DNA of 64,000 nucleotides from Nocardia abscessus. GTDB lineage: Bacteria > Actinomycetota > Actinomycetes > Mycobacteriales > Mycobacteriaceae. The stretch covers positions 62,001 through 126,000 of the forward strand of contig NZ_JADLQO010000009.1 of assembly GCF_015477775.1 (NCBI RefSeq), written 5' to 3'. The notes beneath the pieces were generated by a model, which did not search any database, was not told the origin of the DNA, and saw only the letters and a list, made by a program, of their open reading frames with translations. This document shows, one piece after another, positions 35,687-44,465 of this stretch. The position numbers and the translations under genes are program-made. Within the stretch, counting starts at the first letter, position 1. Each line of letters begins with the position of its first letter.

Positions 35687-36172
35687 GACTGCACTTCCCC
35701 TCCTTGCGAGCTGCAGCTGACAACAGCGTCCGAGGCGGGCTGACGTCGTTGTCCGCCTCGGCCAGACTCGCCCCTCGGCTTCACCCGGGAGCGGTCATTA
35801 CCGGTCGCGCTCCCATGTGAGGTACGGCACAGCCTACAACCGAACGGACGGCCCGCACCGGGTTTGGCGACGTCGTTTGATCGAATTCAGTACAAGCATT
35901 TATGACCGAAACGGTGGTAATCCGCCCGGCGGACCCGGAATCTTGGCTGAACGGTCAGTTGGCGGTCGGAAATGCCGGGTATCGCGACGTCAAATGTGGT
36001 CCCGAGCGGGTTCGGAGTCGGAATCAGCGACAGCGAGGCGAAGGTCGGGAGTGTCGACCGGGCGCCGGTTCGGGACCCGTTCGACCGAGAGCGCGGCAGC
36101 GCCAGGCGCGGAGGACAACTAATTCAAGATCGCTATGAATAGCTGCCGCGGTTGAAGTCGGGCAGGCGGCGA
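35687..36172. other. nuo upstream region without a convincing gene
   Basis: About 490 bp between the response-regulator gene and nuoA. Plus-strand frames here lack ribosome sites and family resemblance. It should contain the nuo promoter. An inverted repeat GGGAGCG-N14-CGCTCCC (35787-35814) and a CRP-like palindrome (35816-35831) lie 100-145 bp before nuoA. Confidence 0.5.
35816..35831. promoter_or_regulatory. CRP/FNR-like site upstream of nuoA
   Basis: TGTGA-GGTACG-GCACA differs by one base from the CRP palindrome TGTGA-N6-TCACA used by mycobacterial Crp proteins. It lies about 130 bp before the nuoA start. It suggests cAMP- or energy-dependent control of complex I, by analogy only. Confidence 0.4.
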
Positions 36173-36592
36173 TCAGGCCGCCGAACGGTTGCGCAGCAGT
36201 GCCACGACGGCCTCGGTGAGCCGGAGCGGGTCGATGGGGTGCGCCACCGCGGCCTCCGCGCGCGACCAGTTGGCCAGCCAGGCGTCATCCGGACGGCCGG
36301 TGAGTACCAGCAGCGGCGGGCACGGCTCGACTTCGTCTTTCAACTGCTTGGCGATACCGAGCCCGCCCGCGGGGGCCGCCTCGCCGTCGAGCACGGCCAG
36401 GTCTATGCCGCCCGCATCGAGCTGCGCGATCACCACGGGGGCGGTGGCCACCTCGAGGTACTCGAACGCCGGTAGTTCCGGGTGCGGGTGCTTGCCCAAG
36501 GCCTGGATCACCTGGCGCCTGGTGTCGGCGTCGTTGCTGTACACGAGAACCCGCAGAGGGGTGGAACGAGTGGAATCGGCCACGATCGGCAT
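36173..36592 (-). CDS. Single-domain response-regulator-like protein upstream of nuo
   Basis: The 139-residue protein is a lone receiver domain: LRVLVYSNDADTRRQVIQAL, presumed phospho-acceptor Asp69 (LAVLDGE), and LLVLTGRPDD. It has no output domain. A comparable receiver gene (Rv3143) stands just upstream of nuo in Mycobacterium tuberculosis, which supports a conserved context. ATG at 36592. The acidic cluster after the first strand is weak, so phosphorylation is not assured. Confidence 0.8.
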   Translation of the reverse strand: MPIVADSTRSTPLRVLVYSNDADTRRQVIQALGKHPHPELPAFEYLEVATAPVVIAQLDAGGIDLAVLDGEAAPAGGLGIAKQLKDEVEPCPPLLVLTGRPDDAWLANWSRAEAAVAHPIDPLRLTEAVVALLRNRSAA

Positions 36593-36733
36593 CGTACGTC
36601 CGCGAGGGTGGGGCGCGTGGCAGGTTCGGCGCAGTTGGCGCCCGCGCGTCGTCCACCGCGCGTCACCGGCGTGGTCGAGGGTCGAAAGCCGATGACAAGC
36701 AGTTGATAAGAATCTGCCGGTAGAGTCCGGCCA

Positions 36734-38275
36734 ATGCGGGGAGATATCACGCAGGCCCTCGTCGACACCGACGTGTGGACCGATGAGATGCTGGGCCACG
36801 CCGGGATTCCGGTGATCGACGTTCCGTTCGTGACCATCGGCAGTGGGATCGGATCGTTCGTCACCTATGACACGCTCCGGATCTTCGGTGTGCCCGCCGA
36901 GGCGATGGCGGTACTCGGTCCGCAGGAGCACCCCTGGGCCTCCTATGAGTATCTGACGAGGGTCTCGCAGATTCCGCGCGGCGAGCGCCTGCGCAGCGAC
37001 TCGGCCTCGACGCCGGACAACATCTGGGGCTTCCCCTCCTACGCGGTGCGCGAGGCCATCGCCGACAAGTCGATCAAAGCGCTGTGGAACGTCTTCGTCG
37101 AGCCGATCTTCGCCAATTACTACACCCCGCGCGCAGGCCAGGCGTTCGCCGCCATGGAGCGGGAATTCCACCGCATCGGTTACGCGCGCTCGCTGCACCG
37201 CGGCCACGTGCGCATGGTGCGCAAGCGCCACGGCGGCGGATATTTCACCATCCTCACCCCGCCCGCGGGTTCGACGCCGACCAAGCGCGTCGCCTTCCGC
37301 AGCACGTATGTGCATGTGGCCGTGGGTTATCCGGGCCTGAAGCTGCTGCCGGACCTGCAGGAGTATCGCGAAACCCATCGTGATCCGACCCGGGTGGTCA
37401 ACGCCTACGAGCCGCACGAGCACGTCTACCAGGCGCTCCAGCGGCGGCCCGGCACCGTGCTGATCCGCGGCAGCGGAATCGTCGCGAGCCGCGTCCTGCA
37501 ACGGCTCATCGACGACCGGGACAAGCACCGGCTCGACACCCGGATCCTGCACCTGTTCCGCACGTACATCGCCGGCTCGCACGGCAAGAACATCTTCAGC
37601 AGGCGCAAGGGCGGCGACGGATGGGCCTACCAGGGGTTCAACTATCCGAAGTCGGTGTGGGGCGGTCAGCTCAAGCAGAAAGTACGCAATCTGCAGGGCG
37701 AGGAACGGGCGCGGGCGTACAAGGAAATCTCCGGTACCAACACCCCGATCCGGGACAACTGGCAGGAACAGTTGCGCCGTGGCCGCCGAGAGGGGTGGTA
37801 CCAGGTGATGGCGGGCACGATGCGGGCTCCGCGCCCGGCCGGGGGACGGCAAGGCGTGGTCGCGACGATTCTTCCGGACACCAGTGCGCCGCTGCCGTTT
37901 CCGCCGCCGACGCAACCGTTCGACACGACCGTCGACTACATCATCGACTGCACGGGCTTGGAAGCCGACATCCGCGAGCACCGGCTGCTGGCCGACCTGC
38001 TCGACCACACCGGCGCCGGTCGCAATCCGCTCGGCCGGCTCGACGTGGACACGACATTCGAGCTGATCGGCACCCGCAGCGGCCCCGGACGGATGTACGC
38101 CTCCGGCAGCGCTACCCTCGGCGGGCCGTTCGTCGGCGTGGACACCTTCCTGGGGCTGCAGATCGCCGCGCAGGAGATCGCCGACGATCTGGCCGCGGTC
38201 GGATTCTGCCGCAGGATGGGGCCGCTGCGCTCGACGCGGCAATGGTGGTTGTGGGTTACGAACGAGAAGATCTGA
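36734..38275 (+). CDS. FAD/NAD(P)-binding-like protein of an uncharacterised three-gene unit
   Basis: The 513-residue protein has an early Rossmann-type stretch VPFVTIGSGIGSFVTYDTL (about 31-49). Further segments are typical of flavin-dependent oxidoreductases: YVHVAVGYPG, VLIRGSGIVASRVLQRLIDD (a second dinucleotide fold near 245) and IIDCTGLEADI before a C-terminal SATLGGPFVGVD. No signal peptide is present. It is followed after 3 bp by a small membrane protein and then an FHA protein, clearly one operon. Substrate and partner are unknown. Confidence 0.75.
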   Translation: MRGDITQALVDTDVWTDEMLGHAGIPVIDVPFVTIGSGIGSFVTYDTLRIFGVPAEAMAVLGPQEHPWASYEYLTRVSQIPRGERLRSDSASTPDNIWGFPSYAVREAIADKSIKALWNVFVEPIFANYYTPRAGQAFAAMEREFHRIGYARSLHRGHVRMVRKRHGGGYFTILTPPAGSTPTKRVAFRSTYVHVAVGYPGLKLLPDLQEYRETHRDPTRVVNAYEPHEHVYQALQRRPGTVLIRGSGIVASRVLQRLIDDRDKHRLDTRILHLFRTYIAGSHGKNIFSRRKGGDGWAYQGFNYPKSVWGGQLKQKVRNLQGEERARAYKEISGTNTPIRDNWQEQLRRGRREGWYQVMAGTMRAPRPAGGRQGVVATILPDTSAPLPFPPPTQPFDTTVDYIIDCTGLEADIREHRLLADLLDHTGAGRNPLGRLDVDTTFELIGTRSGPGRMYASGSATLGGPFVGVDTFLGLQIAAQEIADDLAAVGFCRRMGPLRSTRQWWLWVTNEKI

Positions 38276-38278
38276 GCG

Positions 38279-38722
38279 ATGCTTCCTACCTTGAACGGGC
38301 GAATCCAGACCCGTCTTCTGGCGCTGAGCGTGATCGGCTTCGTCGTCGCGCTGATCATCACCCCGGTCCTGCCGACCGGTTCGTTGAGCATCGGTCAGGC
38401 CTACCGGGTGACGTTGTCGGTCCTGCTGGCGACCGTTCTGGTCGGCGTGCTGTGGGAATTGCTCTACCATTTCCTGCAGCAGTTCCGCTGGGAAAAGGAC
38501 TGGCCGACCTTGTTCGGTTTCGTCACCATCCTCAACGAGGGAGCGCTGATGTGGGTCCTCGTGCGTTACACCACCGTGGTGCTGCCCGAGCATCTGCGCC
38601 CGTCGCTCGCGGCGTTCGGAATCCAGTTCGTCGTCACGTGGATCGTCTTCTGGCTCATCGTGAACGGGCCGATGCGGGTGGTGTTCCACCGGTGGCGGTT
38701 CCAAGGCGGCCGGTTCCTATGA
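38279..38722 (+). CDS. Small integral membrane protein
   Basis: The 147-residue protein has four hydrophobic segments (about 13-30, 44-68, 80-98, 112-128) and basic ends. It sits 3 bp after the FAD-like gene and overlaps the FHA gene by 4 bp (ATGA). No family is recognised. It may anchor its two partners at the membrane. Confidence 0.75.
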   Translation: MLPTLNGRIQTRLLALSVIGFVVALIITPVLPTGSLSIGQAYRVTLSVLLATVLVGVLWELLYHFLQQFRWEKDWPTLFGFVTILNEGALMWVLVRYTTVVLPEHLRPSLAAFGIQFVVTWIVFWLIVNGPMRVVFHRWRFQGGRFL

Positions 38723-40311
38723 GCGCGCAGATCGAGGCATTGCCCGGCGCCCATCTGGTGGCGAGCGCGGGCGGCGCGGTCGTGGTCGTCGCGCACCGTG
38801 GCGACGGCGCCGTCACGGCGGACACGGTGGCGGCCCGGACGATGACGGCGCTGCTGGACATCGTGCGCGAAGCCGTCGCACGCGACCGGCGCCGCAGCGG
38901 GCGCGCGGTGGCGCGGCTGGCCACGACCTGGCTCATGAGCCTGTCCAACGGTGAAGAGGACGAGGTCGAATTCGGGGTGATCACGCCCGTGGACAACGGC
39001 CTGGCGATATTCCTGCACGGTGGGGTCACGGCGGTGCTCTCGGGTCCCGGCCACACGGAGGTGCTTCGCGGCCGGGACGCCGGATTCACCGTCGACCGCA
39101 TGGTGACGCCGACCCCGGGCAGCGGCGCGGGGTTGTTCGTGGACGAGGCCGGGTGGACCGCGGAGGCTTTGCCGGGACGCGGGATCTTCGCGCTCGGCGC
39201 GGGGACGGTCCCCGGGTCGGGCGCGGTGCTGTGGTCAGAGGTGGCGCCGGACGTGATCGGCGGCGAACCGGCGATCGACGGCGTCACCGAGTCGCTGGGC
39301 CGGCCACGGGCGGGTTCCGCGCCGCGACCGCCCCTCGCCGCGCCCCACGCGGCCTCGACGCCGGAACCGGCCCCAGGACCGCGGCGGGCAGCGGAGCCGC
39401 CGCGCGTCGAGCCCCGACCGGCACCGGAATCGCCGCCCGCCGCGCAACAGCCGCTCACCGCAGGGCCGCAATCACCGGTCTCCGCCGGACCGGAGGCCAT
39501 GCCGGAATCGCACCGACCCGGCGCGCAGCCGGAGTCCGAGCACGTGTCCGCACCGCAGCCCCGGCAGGCGCCGAGCCTGCGCAAGGACGAGGAAGCCGCC
39601 GACGCCGCGACCGAAGTCGATCTGCATGCCTCGGCGCGGCAGACGCCGCCGCGCCGAGGCATGACACCGCCGGTGGCGCAACCGCTTCCGCCGAGCCCGG
39701 ACCCGGCGCGGCCCGCGCACCGCACCGATCGGGACTACGCGATCGCCAACGATGCGAACCTCGCCGAGACGATGGTGCCCTCCGCCGAGGTGGTCGCGGA
39801 CGCGCTCGGATCGACCGGCTCGAACACGCTCGGGCATCGGGTGATCGTGCACGGATTCCAATGTGCCCGGCATCATCACAACGATCCGCGGGTGTCGTTC
39901 TGCGCGGTGTGCGGGATCCGGATGGACCAGCTCACCTGCGTGCTGAGCGAGGGGGTGCGCCCACCGCTGGGTGTGCTGCTGCTGGACGACGGCACGTCGT
40001 TCGTCCTGGACAACGACTGCGTTCTGGGCCGCGAGCCGGAGCACTCGGAGGCGGTCGCGCGCGGGGCGCGCCCGGTGCGGCTGGAGGACAGCTCGGGGGG
40101 CATGTCGCGAGCGCACGCGGAGATCCGCCTCGTCGACTGGGACGTGACGGTCGTGGACGGCGGCTCCACGAACGGCACTCACATTCGTCATCCCGGACGC
40201 CAGGACTGGGTCCGCGCGGTACCGGGCCATCCGGTCACCCTCGTACCCGGCGCCCAGATCCAACTGGGCGGCCGCGTCCTGACCTTCGACTCCCAGCACG
40301 GCCAGCTGTAG
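38719..40311 (+). CDS. FHA-domain protein with zinc knuckle
   Basis: The 530-residue protein has three parts. Residues 1-165 form a PP2C-like but unmatched domain (HLVASAGGAVVVVAHRGD). Residues about 190-355 are a Pro/Ala-rich disordered linker. The C-terminal part has a zinc-ribbon-like CARHHHNDPRVSFCAVCG and an FHA domain from about 430 with GRE, SRAHAEI and STNGTHI motifs. FHA domains bind phosphothreonine, so a Ser/Thr kinase should act upstream. Start ATG 38719 overlaps the membrane protein gene; the longer 896-codon frame shadows the preceding genes. Confidence 0.85.
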   Translation: MSAQIEALPGAHLVASAGGAVVVVAHRGDGAVTADTVAARTMTALLDIVREAVARDRRRSGRAVARLATTWLMSLSNGEEDEVEFGVITPVDNGLAIFLHGGVTAVLSGPGHTEVLRGRDAGFTVDRMVTPTPGSGAGLFVDEAGWTAEALPGRGIFALGAGTVPGSGAVLWSEVAPDVIGGEPAIDGVTESLGRPRAGSAPRPPLAAPHAASTPEPAPGPRRAAEPPRVEPRPAPESPPAAQQPLTAGPQSPVSAGPEAMPESHRPGAQPESEHVSAPQPRQAPSLRKDEEAADAATEVDLHASARQTPPRRGMTPPVAQPLPPSPDPARPAHRTDRDYAIANDANLAETMVPSAEVVADALGSTGSNTLGHRVIVHGFQCARHHHNDPRVSFCAVCGIRMDQLTCVLSEGVRPPLGVLLLDDGTSFVLDNDCVLGREPEHSEAVARGARPVRLEDSSGGMSRAHAEIRLVDWDVTVVDGGSTNGTHIRHPGRQDWVRAVPGHPVTLVPGAQIQLGGRVLTFDSQHGQL

Positions 40312-40313
40312 CC

Positions 40314-40332
40314 GCGCCGACCGGTGCGGCGC
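40314..40332 (+). terminator. Short GC hairpin after the FHA gene
   Basis: GCGCCG-N7-CGGCGC starts three bases after the stop codon. No U-tract follows, so it is a weak terminator candidate. Confidence 0.3.
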
Positions 40333-40375
40333 ACCGCGCTCAGGCGTGGCGGAAGCGGATGATTCCCGACCAGTC

Positions 40376-40490
40376 GGCCAACCGTTGCGCATCACCGAGG
40401 GCGCGGCGGCGGCGATGGCGTGGCCGCGCTCACCGGCGAGCCGCTCGGCCAGCGGGTCGTGAAAGAGCGCGTCGGAGCGGCCGGTTTGTC
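40376..40490 (-). pseudogene. Remnant of a TcmP/Ppm2-type SAM-dependent methyltransferase gene
   Basis: The minus strand reads DALFHDPLAERLAGERGHAI followed by AAAAPSVMRNGWP, which matches the N-terminal region of class I methyltransferases of the leucine-carboxyl/TcmP type that are abundant in Nocardia and mycobacteria. A TGA lies just upstream in frame, and the similarity ends after about 35 codons. It lies between the FHA gene and cbbR. A decayed gene fragment is the best reading. Confidence 0.45.
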
Positions 40491-40538
40491 ATAGCCGCGG
40501 CCGGTGGTTTCGCCCGTGCCGGGCAGCGGGCAGGCAGG

Positions 40539-41408
40539 TCAGTGCGGGTGGAAGGCGTCGGAGCCGACCTCGGCGGGGTCGAGCAGATGGGTGAGGAACA
40601 GGCGGGTGGTCGGAGTCGGGGTGCGGGTGGTGATGGCATGCCACGGACGGTCCAGCGGGGTGCCCTCCACGGGGAGGACGCGCAGGACGCCGTTCTCCAG
40701 ATCCTGGGAGATCGCGTCGCTGTGGATCAGCGTGACGCCCAGGCCTTCTCGCGCGGCGGCCAGGGCCGCGCCGTGCGACCCGAGGGTGAGCGTGGGCGGT
40801 TCGATCCGGAGCTGGTCGAGCAGGGCGAGGGTGGCCTCGCGGGTGCCCGAGCCGCGGCCGCGCAGCAGCCAGGTGGTGTGCAGCGGGTCCAGTTCCGGCA
40901 GGCCGACCACGACCAGGCGGCTCGGTCGCCGCGCACGCACCACCAGTCCCGTGTCCCGCGGCGGACGGCCCGCGATGACGAGATCCGTTTCGTGGTGCTG
41001 CAATTCGAGGAACAGCGCGTCGCGCGGATGCACCGACAGGCTCAGCTCGATGTCGGGGAACCGGCGGCTGAACGAGGCCAGCGGCCGCAACAGGACATAT
41101 TCGCCCGCGGTGGCGACCACGCCGATCCGCAGCCGTCCGGTCTCGGCACGGCGCACGGCGGCCTGGGCCTCCTTCATCAGCCCGAGAATTCCGCGGCAGT
41201 ACTCGGCGTAGACGCGACCCGCCTCGGTGAGCGCGATCCCGCGCCCGGCTTTGGCGACGAGCTTGGCGCCGAGCTGTTTCTCGATGTGCGCGACGGCCGC
41301 GGAGACGGCGGCCTCGGTGATGTGCAGCTGCGCGGCGGCGCGGCGGATGCTGCCCTGGCGGGACACGGCCAGGAAGGTTTCCATCCGAGCCGCACTCACT
41401 ATACCCAC
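40539..41408 (-). CDS. cbbR: LysR-type regulator of the CBB operon (CbbR)
   Basis: The 289-residue protein has an N-terminal LysR winged helix (METFLAVSRQGSIRRAAAQL, then TEAAVSAAVAHIEKQLGAKL) and a periplasmic-binding-like effector domain. It is divergent from cbbL across 150 bp, the standard arrangement for CbbR, which responds to CBB metabolites and NADPH. The start is uncertain: GTG at 41408, a GTG four codons later, or the ATG at residue 9. Confidence 0.88.
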   Translation of the reverse strand: MGIVSAARMETFLAVSRQGSIRRAAAQLHITEAAVSAAVAHIEKQLGAKLVAKAGRGIALTEAGRVYAEYCRGILGLMKEAQAAVRRAETGRLRIGVVATAGEYVLLRPLASFSRRFPDIELSLSVHPRDALFLELQHHETDLVIAGRPPRDTGLVVRARRPSRLVVVGLPELDPLHTTWLLRGRGSGTREATLALLDQLRIEPPTLTLGSHGAALAAAREGLGVTLIHSDAISQDLENGVLRVLPVEGTPLDRPWHAITTRTPTPTTRLFLTHLLDPAEVGSDAFHPH

Positions 41409-41453
41409 CGAAGAACGGTAACAAACTCAATGAATATGTTGGGTATCGCGAGG

Positions 41454-41468
41454 AACAATCAAATTGTT
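41454..41468. promoter_or_regulatory. Probable CbbR operator
   Basis: AACAAT-CAA-ATTGTT is a perfect dyad in the cbbR-cbbL intergenic region, 45 bp from cbbR and 90 bp from cbbL. LysR proteins bind A/T-rich dyads of this kind. Flanking GGTATC words at 41441 and 41473 may be part of an extended site. Confidence 0.5.
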
Positions 41469-41558
41469 TGTCGGTATCCGGCCCGTCATCCTGGAAATCC
41501 CAAGGCACGCCCGTTCACCCGGGTGCGGGTGTCCCGCAGTGGCACAGCAGGAGGAACG

Positions 41559-43001
41559 ATGGCCGAAGAAATCGAACGTGACCGCTGGGATCCGGGTGTC
41601 CAATCCTATGCGTCGATGGGCTATTACGCCCCCGACTACCAGCCGTCGGAAACCGACGTGCTCGCCGTGTTCCGGGTGACTCCGCAACGTGGCGTCGATC
41701 CGATCGAGGCCGCTGCCGCGGTGGCGGGTGAATCCTCGACGGCGACTTGGACGGTGGTGTGGACCGACCGGCTCACCGCGCACTCGCGCTATCAGGCGAA
41801 GTGTTACCGGATCGACGAGGTCCCCGGGCGGCCGGGGGAGTACTTCGCCTATATCGCCTACGATCTCGACCTGTTCGAGGAAGGGTCGATCACGAACTTG
41901 ACCTCCTCGATCATCGGCAACGTGTTCGGATTCAAGCCGCTGCTCGCGCTGCGGCTGGAGGACATGCGCATTCCGGTGGCATACGTGAAGACGTTCCAGG
42001 GGCCGCCGCACGGCACGGTGATGGAACGCGAATATCTCAACAAATACGGCAGGCCGCTGCTCGGTGCGACGGTGAAACCGAAACTCGGGCTATCCGCGCG
42101 CAATTACGGGCGGGTGATCTACGAGGCGTGCAAGGGCGGCCTGGATTTCACCAAGGACGACGAGAACATCAACTCGCAGCCGTTCATGCGCTGGCGCGAC
42201 CGGTACCTGTTCGCGATGGAAGGCGTGAACCGGGCGATGGCCGAGACCGGCGAGATCAAAGGCCACTACCTGAATGTGACCGCGGCATCGATGGAGGACA
42301 TGTACGAGCGCGCGGAGTTCGCCAAGGAGCTCGGCAGCGTCGTCATCATGATGGACCTCACTGTCGGATTCACCGCGATGCAGTCGATGTCGCACTGGGC
42401 GCGCCGCAACGGGGTGCTGCTGCATCTGCATCGCGCGGGGCATTCCACCTACACCCGGCAGAAGACCCACGGTGTCAGCTTCCGTGTACTGGCCAAGTGG
42501 TGCAGGCTGATCGGCGTCGACCATCTGCACGCGGGCACCGTGGTCGGGAAGCTCGAGGGCGACCCGGCGACGACCAAGGGGTTCTACGACACGCTGCGGG
42601 AGAACCGCATTCGGACCGAGCCGGCCAACGGCATCTTCTTCGACCAGCACTGGGCGAGCCTGCCGGGAGTGATGCCGGTGGCCTCCGGCGGCATCCACGC
42701 CGGGCAGATGCATCAGCTGCTCGACCTGTTCGGCGACGACGTGGTGCTGCAATTCGGCGGCGGCACGATCGGGCATCCGCTCGGCATCGCCGCGGGCGCG
42801 GAGGCGAACCGGGTGGCGCTGGAGGCGGTCGTCCAGGCTCGCAACGAAGGCCGTGACCTGCTCAAGGAAGGGCCGGAGGTGTTGCGGAAGGCGGCCGAGA
42901 TCTGCCGCCCGCTCGACGTCGCGCTGGCCACCTGGGGCGATGTCACCTTCGACTACACCTCCACCGACGCGCCGGACGCCGTGCCGACGGTCAGCCGCTG
43001 A
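41559..43001 (+). CDS. cbbL: RuBisCO large subunit, form I red-type
   Basis: The 480-residue enzyme fixes CO2 onto ribulose-1,5-bisphosphate. The active site is intact: Lys in TVKPKLGLS, carbamylated Lys199 (DFTKDDEN, spinach Lys201) with its Asp and Glu, LHLHRAGHSTYTR, loop-6 Lys in VVGKLEGD and ASGGIHAGQ. The sequence resembles form IC/ID (red-type), consistent with a downstream CbbX and a long small subunit. ATG 41559 follows CAGGAGGA. The much longer open frame upstream is a shadow. Confidence 0.97.
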   Translation: MAEEIERDRWDPGVQSYASMGYYAPDYQPSETDVLAVFRVTPQRGVDPIEAAAAVAGESSTATWTVVWTDRLTAHSRYQAKCYRIDEVPGRPGEYFAYIAYDLDLFEEGSITNLTSSIIGNVFGFKPLLALRLEDMRIPVAYVKTFQGPPHGTVMEREYLNKYGRPLLGATVKPKLGLSARNYGRVIYEACKGGLDFTKDDENINSQPFMRWRDRYLFAMEGVNRAMAETGEIKGHYLNVTAASMEDMYERAEFAKELGSVVIMMDLTVGFTAMQSMSHWARRNGVLLHLHRAGHSTYTRQKTHGVSFRVLAKWCRLIGVDHLHAGTVVGKLEGDPATTKGFYDTLRENRIRTEPANGIFFDQHWASLPGVMPVASGGIHAGQMHQLLDLFGDDVVLQFGGGTIGHPLGIAAGAEANRVALEAVVQARNEGRDLLKEGPEVLRKAAEICRPLDVALATWGDVTFDYTSTDAPDAVPTVSR

Positions 43002-43021
43002 GCATCCAGGAAGGACAAGCC

Positions 43022-43444
43022 ATGTATCTACGGCACGGAACGTTCTGCTACCTCCCGCCGCTGACCGACGAGCAGATCGCCGCGCAGGTGCGCTACGCGC
43101 TGCTCAACAGCTGGCCGGTCTCCATCGAGTACACCGACGATCCGCATCCGCGCAACGCCTACTGGGAGATGTGGGGGTTGCCGCTGTTCGACCTGGACGA
43201 GCCCGACGGGGTGCTGGCCGAGATCAACGCGTGCCGGGCGACTTTCCCGCGCCACTATGTGCGGGTGCTGGCCTACGACGCGCGCTACACCAGGCAGACG
43301 ACGGCGCTGAGCTTCCTGGTGCAGCGCCCGCCCGACGAGCCCGGCTTCGTGCTCACCCGCACCGAGGGCCCGGACCGGCAGCAGACCTACGGCCTGCACT
43401 CGTACGCCACGACCGTCCGCCCGGGACACCGGTATGGCGGCTGA
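43022..43444 (+). CDS. cbbS: RuBisCO small subunit, red-type
   Basis: The 140-residue small subunit has FCYLPPLTDEQIAAQVRYAL near the start, EMWGLPLFD, and a C-terminal extension (from about 110) of the kind that forms the central beta-barrel hairpin in red-type RuBisCO. It follows cbbL by 20 bp and overlaps cbbX by 11 bp. Confidence 0.97.
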   Translation: MYLRHGTFCYLPPLTDEQIAAQVRYALLNSWPVSIEYTDDPHPRNAYWEMWGLPLFDLDEPDGVLAEINACRATFPRHYVRVLAYDARYTRQTTALSFLVQRPPDEPGFVLTRTEGPDRQQTYGLHSYATTVRPGHRYGG

Positions 43445-44450
43445 GCACAACGGCTCGGGATTCCGTCTGCATCGCCCGGGGGCCGAGGTCCCCGGCGCGG
43501 TGCGGACGGCGCCCGCCGAACCCGAGGCGCCGGAGATCCTGAACGAGGACGCGGTGCTGGATCTGTCCACCGACATCGCGGGCCACGACGTCGAGGAGAC
43601 GTTGCGCAGGCTGGACGCGGAACTGATCGGGCTGGCGCCGGTGAAGCGGCGGGTGCGCGAGATCGCGGCGCTACTGCTGATCGATCGCGCCCGTCAGCGG
43701 TTCGGGCTGACCTCGTCTCGTCCCACCATGCACATGAGCTTCACCGGCGGGCCCGGCACCGGCAAGACCACGGTGGCGTTGCGGATGGCGCAGATGCTGC
43801 ACGCCCTCGGCTACATCCGGAAACCGAAGGTGCACACCGTCACCCGCGACGACCTGGTGGGCCAGTTCATCGGGCACACCGCACCGAAGACGAAGGAGGC
43901 GCTGGCCAAGGCGGCGGGTGGGGTGCTGTTCATCGACGAGGCCTACTACCTGTTCCGGCCGGAGAACGAACGCGACTACGGGCAGGAGGTGATCGAGATC
44001 CTGTTGCAGGAGATGGAGAACGAGCGCGCCAGCCTGGTGGTGATCTTCGCCGGGTACCCGGATCGGATGGACCGCTTCTTCTCCGCCAATCCGGGCCTGT
44101 CCTCACGGGTGGCTCATCACCTGGAGTTCGCCGACTACACCCACGCGGAGCTGCTCGGCATCGCCGAGCTCATGGTGGCCGCGGAGAACTTCCGCTTCGA
44201 GGACGCGGCGCGGGCGGCCTTCGGCGAATACCTGGAACGCCGGATGGCCCGTCCGCGCTTCTCCAACGCACGCAGCGTGCGCAACGCCCTGGACCGGTGC
44301 CGGCTGCGCCAGGCCAAACGTCTCGTCGAGCTGCGCAGACCGCTGACCAAGACCGATCTGATCACGCTGATCGACCAGGATGTCTACGGCAGCAGCGTGT
44401 TCACCGAACCCGAGCCACCCGGCGGGCCGACCGTGCGAGCCCTCCGGTGA
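43434..44450 (+). CDS. cbbX: CbbX, red-type RuBisCO activase
   Basis: The 338-residue AAA+ protein has Walker A GGPGTGKTT (from residue 105), Walker B VLFIDEAYYL (about 163-172) and the arginine-finger region GLSSRVAHHLEF. CbbX removes inhibitory sugar phosphates by pulling on the C-terminus of the RuBisCO large subunit. The N-terminal 45 residues are low-complexity and longer than in Rhodobacter CbbX. Confidence 0.95.
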   Translation: MAAEHNGSGFRLHRPGAEVPGAVRTAPAEPEAPEILNEDAVLDLSTDIAGHDVEETLRRLDAELIGLAPVKRRVREIAALLLIDRARQRFGLTSSRPTMHMSFTGGPGTGKTTVALRMAQMLHALGYIRKPKVHTVTRDDLVGQFIGHTAPKTKEALAKAAGGVLFIDEAYYLFRPENERDYGQEVIEILLQEMENERASLVVIFAGYPDRMDRFFSANPGLSSRVAHHLEFADYTHAELLGIAELMVAAENFRFEDAARAAFGEYLERRMARPRFSNARSVRNALDRCRLRQAKRLVELRRPLTKTDLITLIDQDVYGSSVFTEPEPPGGPTVRALR

Positions 44451-44465
44451 CGAGATCGAGGCGCG

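Noticed and set aside
35902..36138. Possible 78-residue plus-strand gene upstream of nuoA
   Set aside because: Arg-rich second half typical of non-coding high-GC sequence; no ribosome site or similarity.
39153..43001. 1282-codon frame ending in cbbL
   Set aside because: The upstream 800 codons are antisense to cbbR or out of frame with the FHA gene; cbbL has its own ribosome site.
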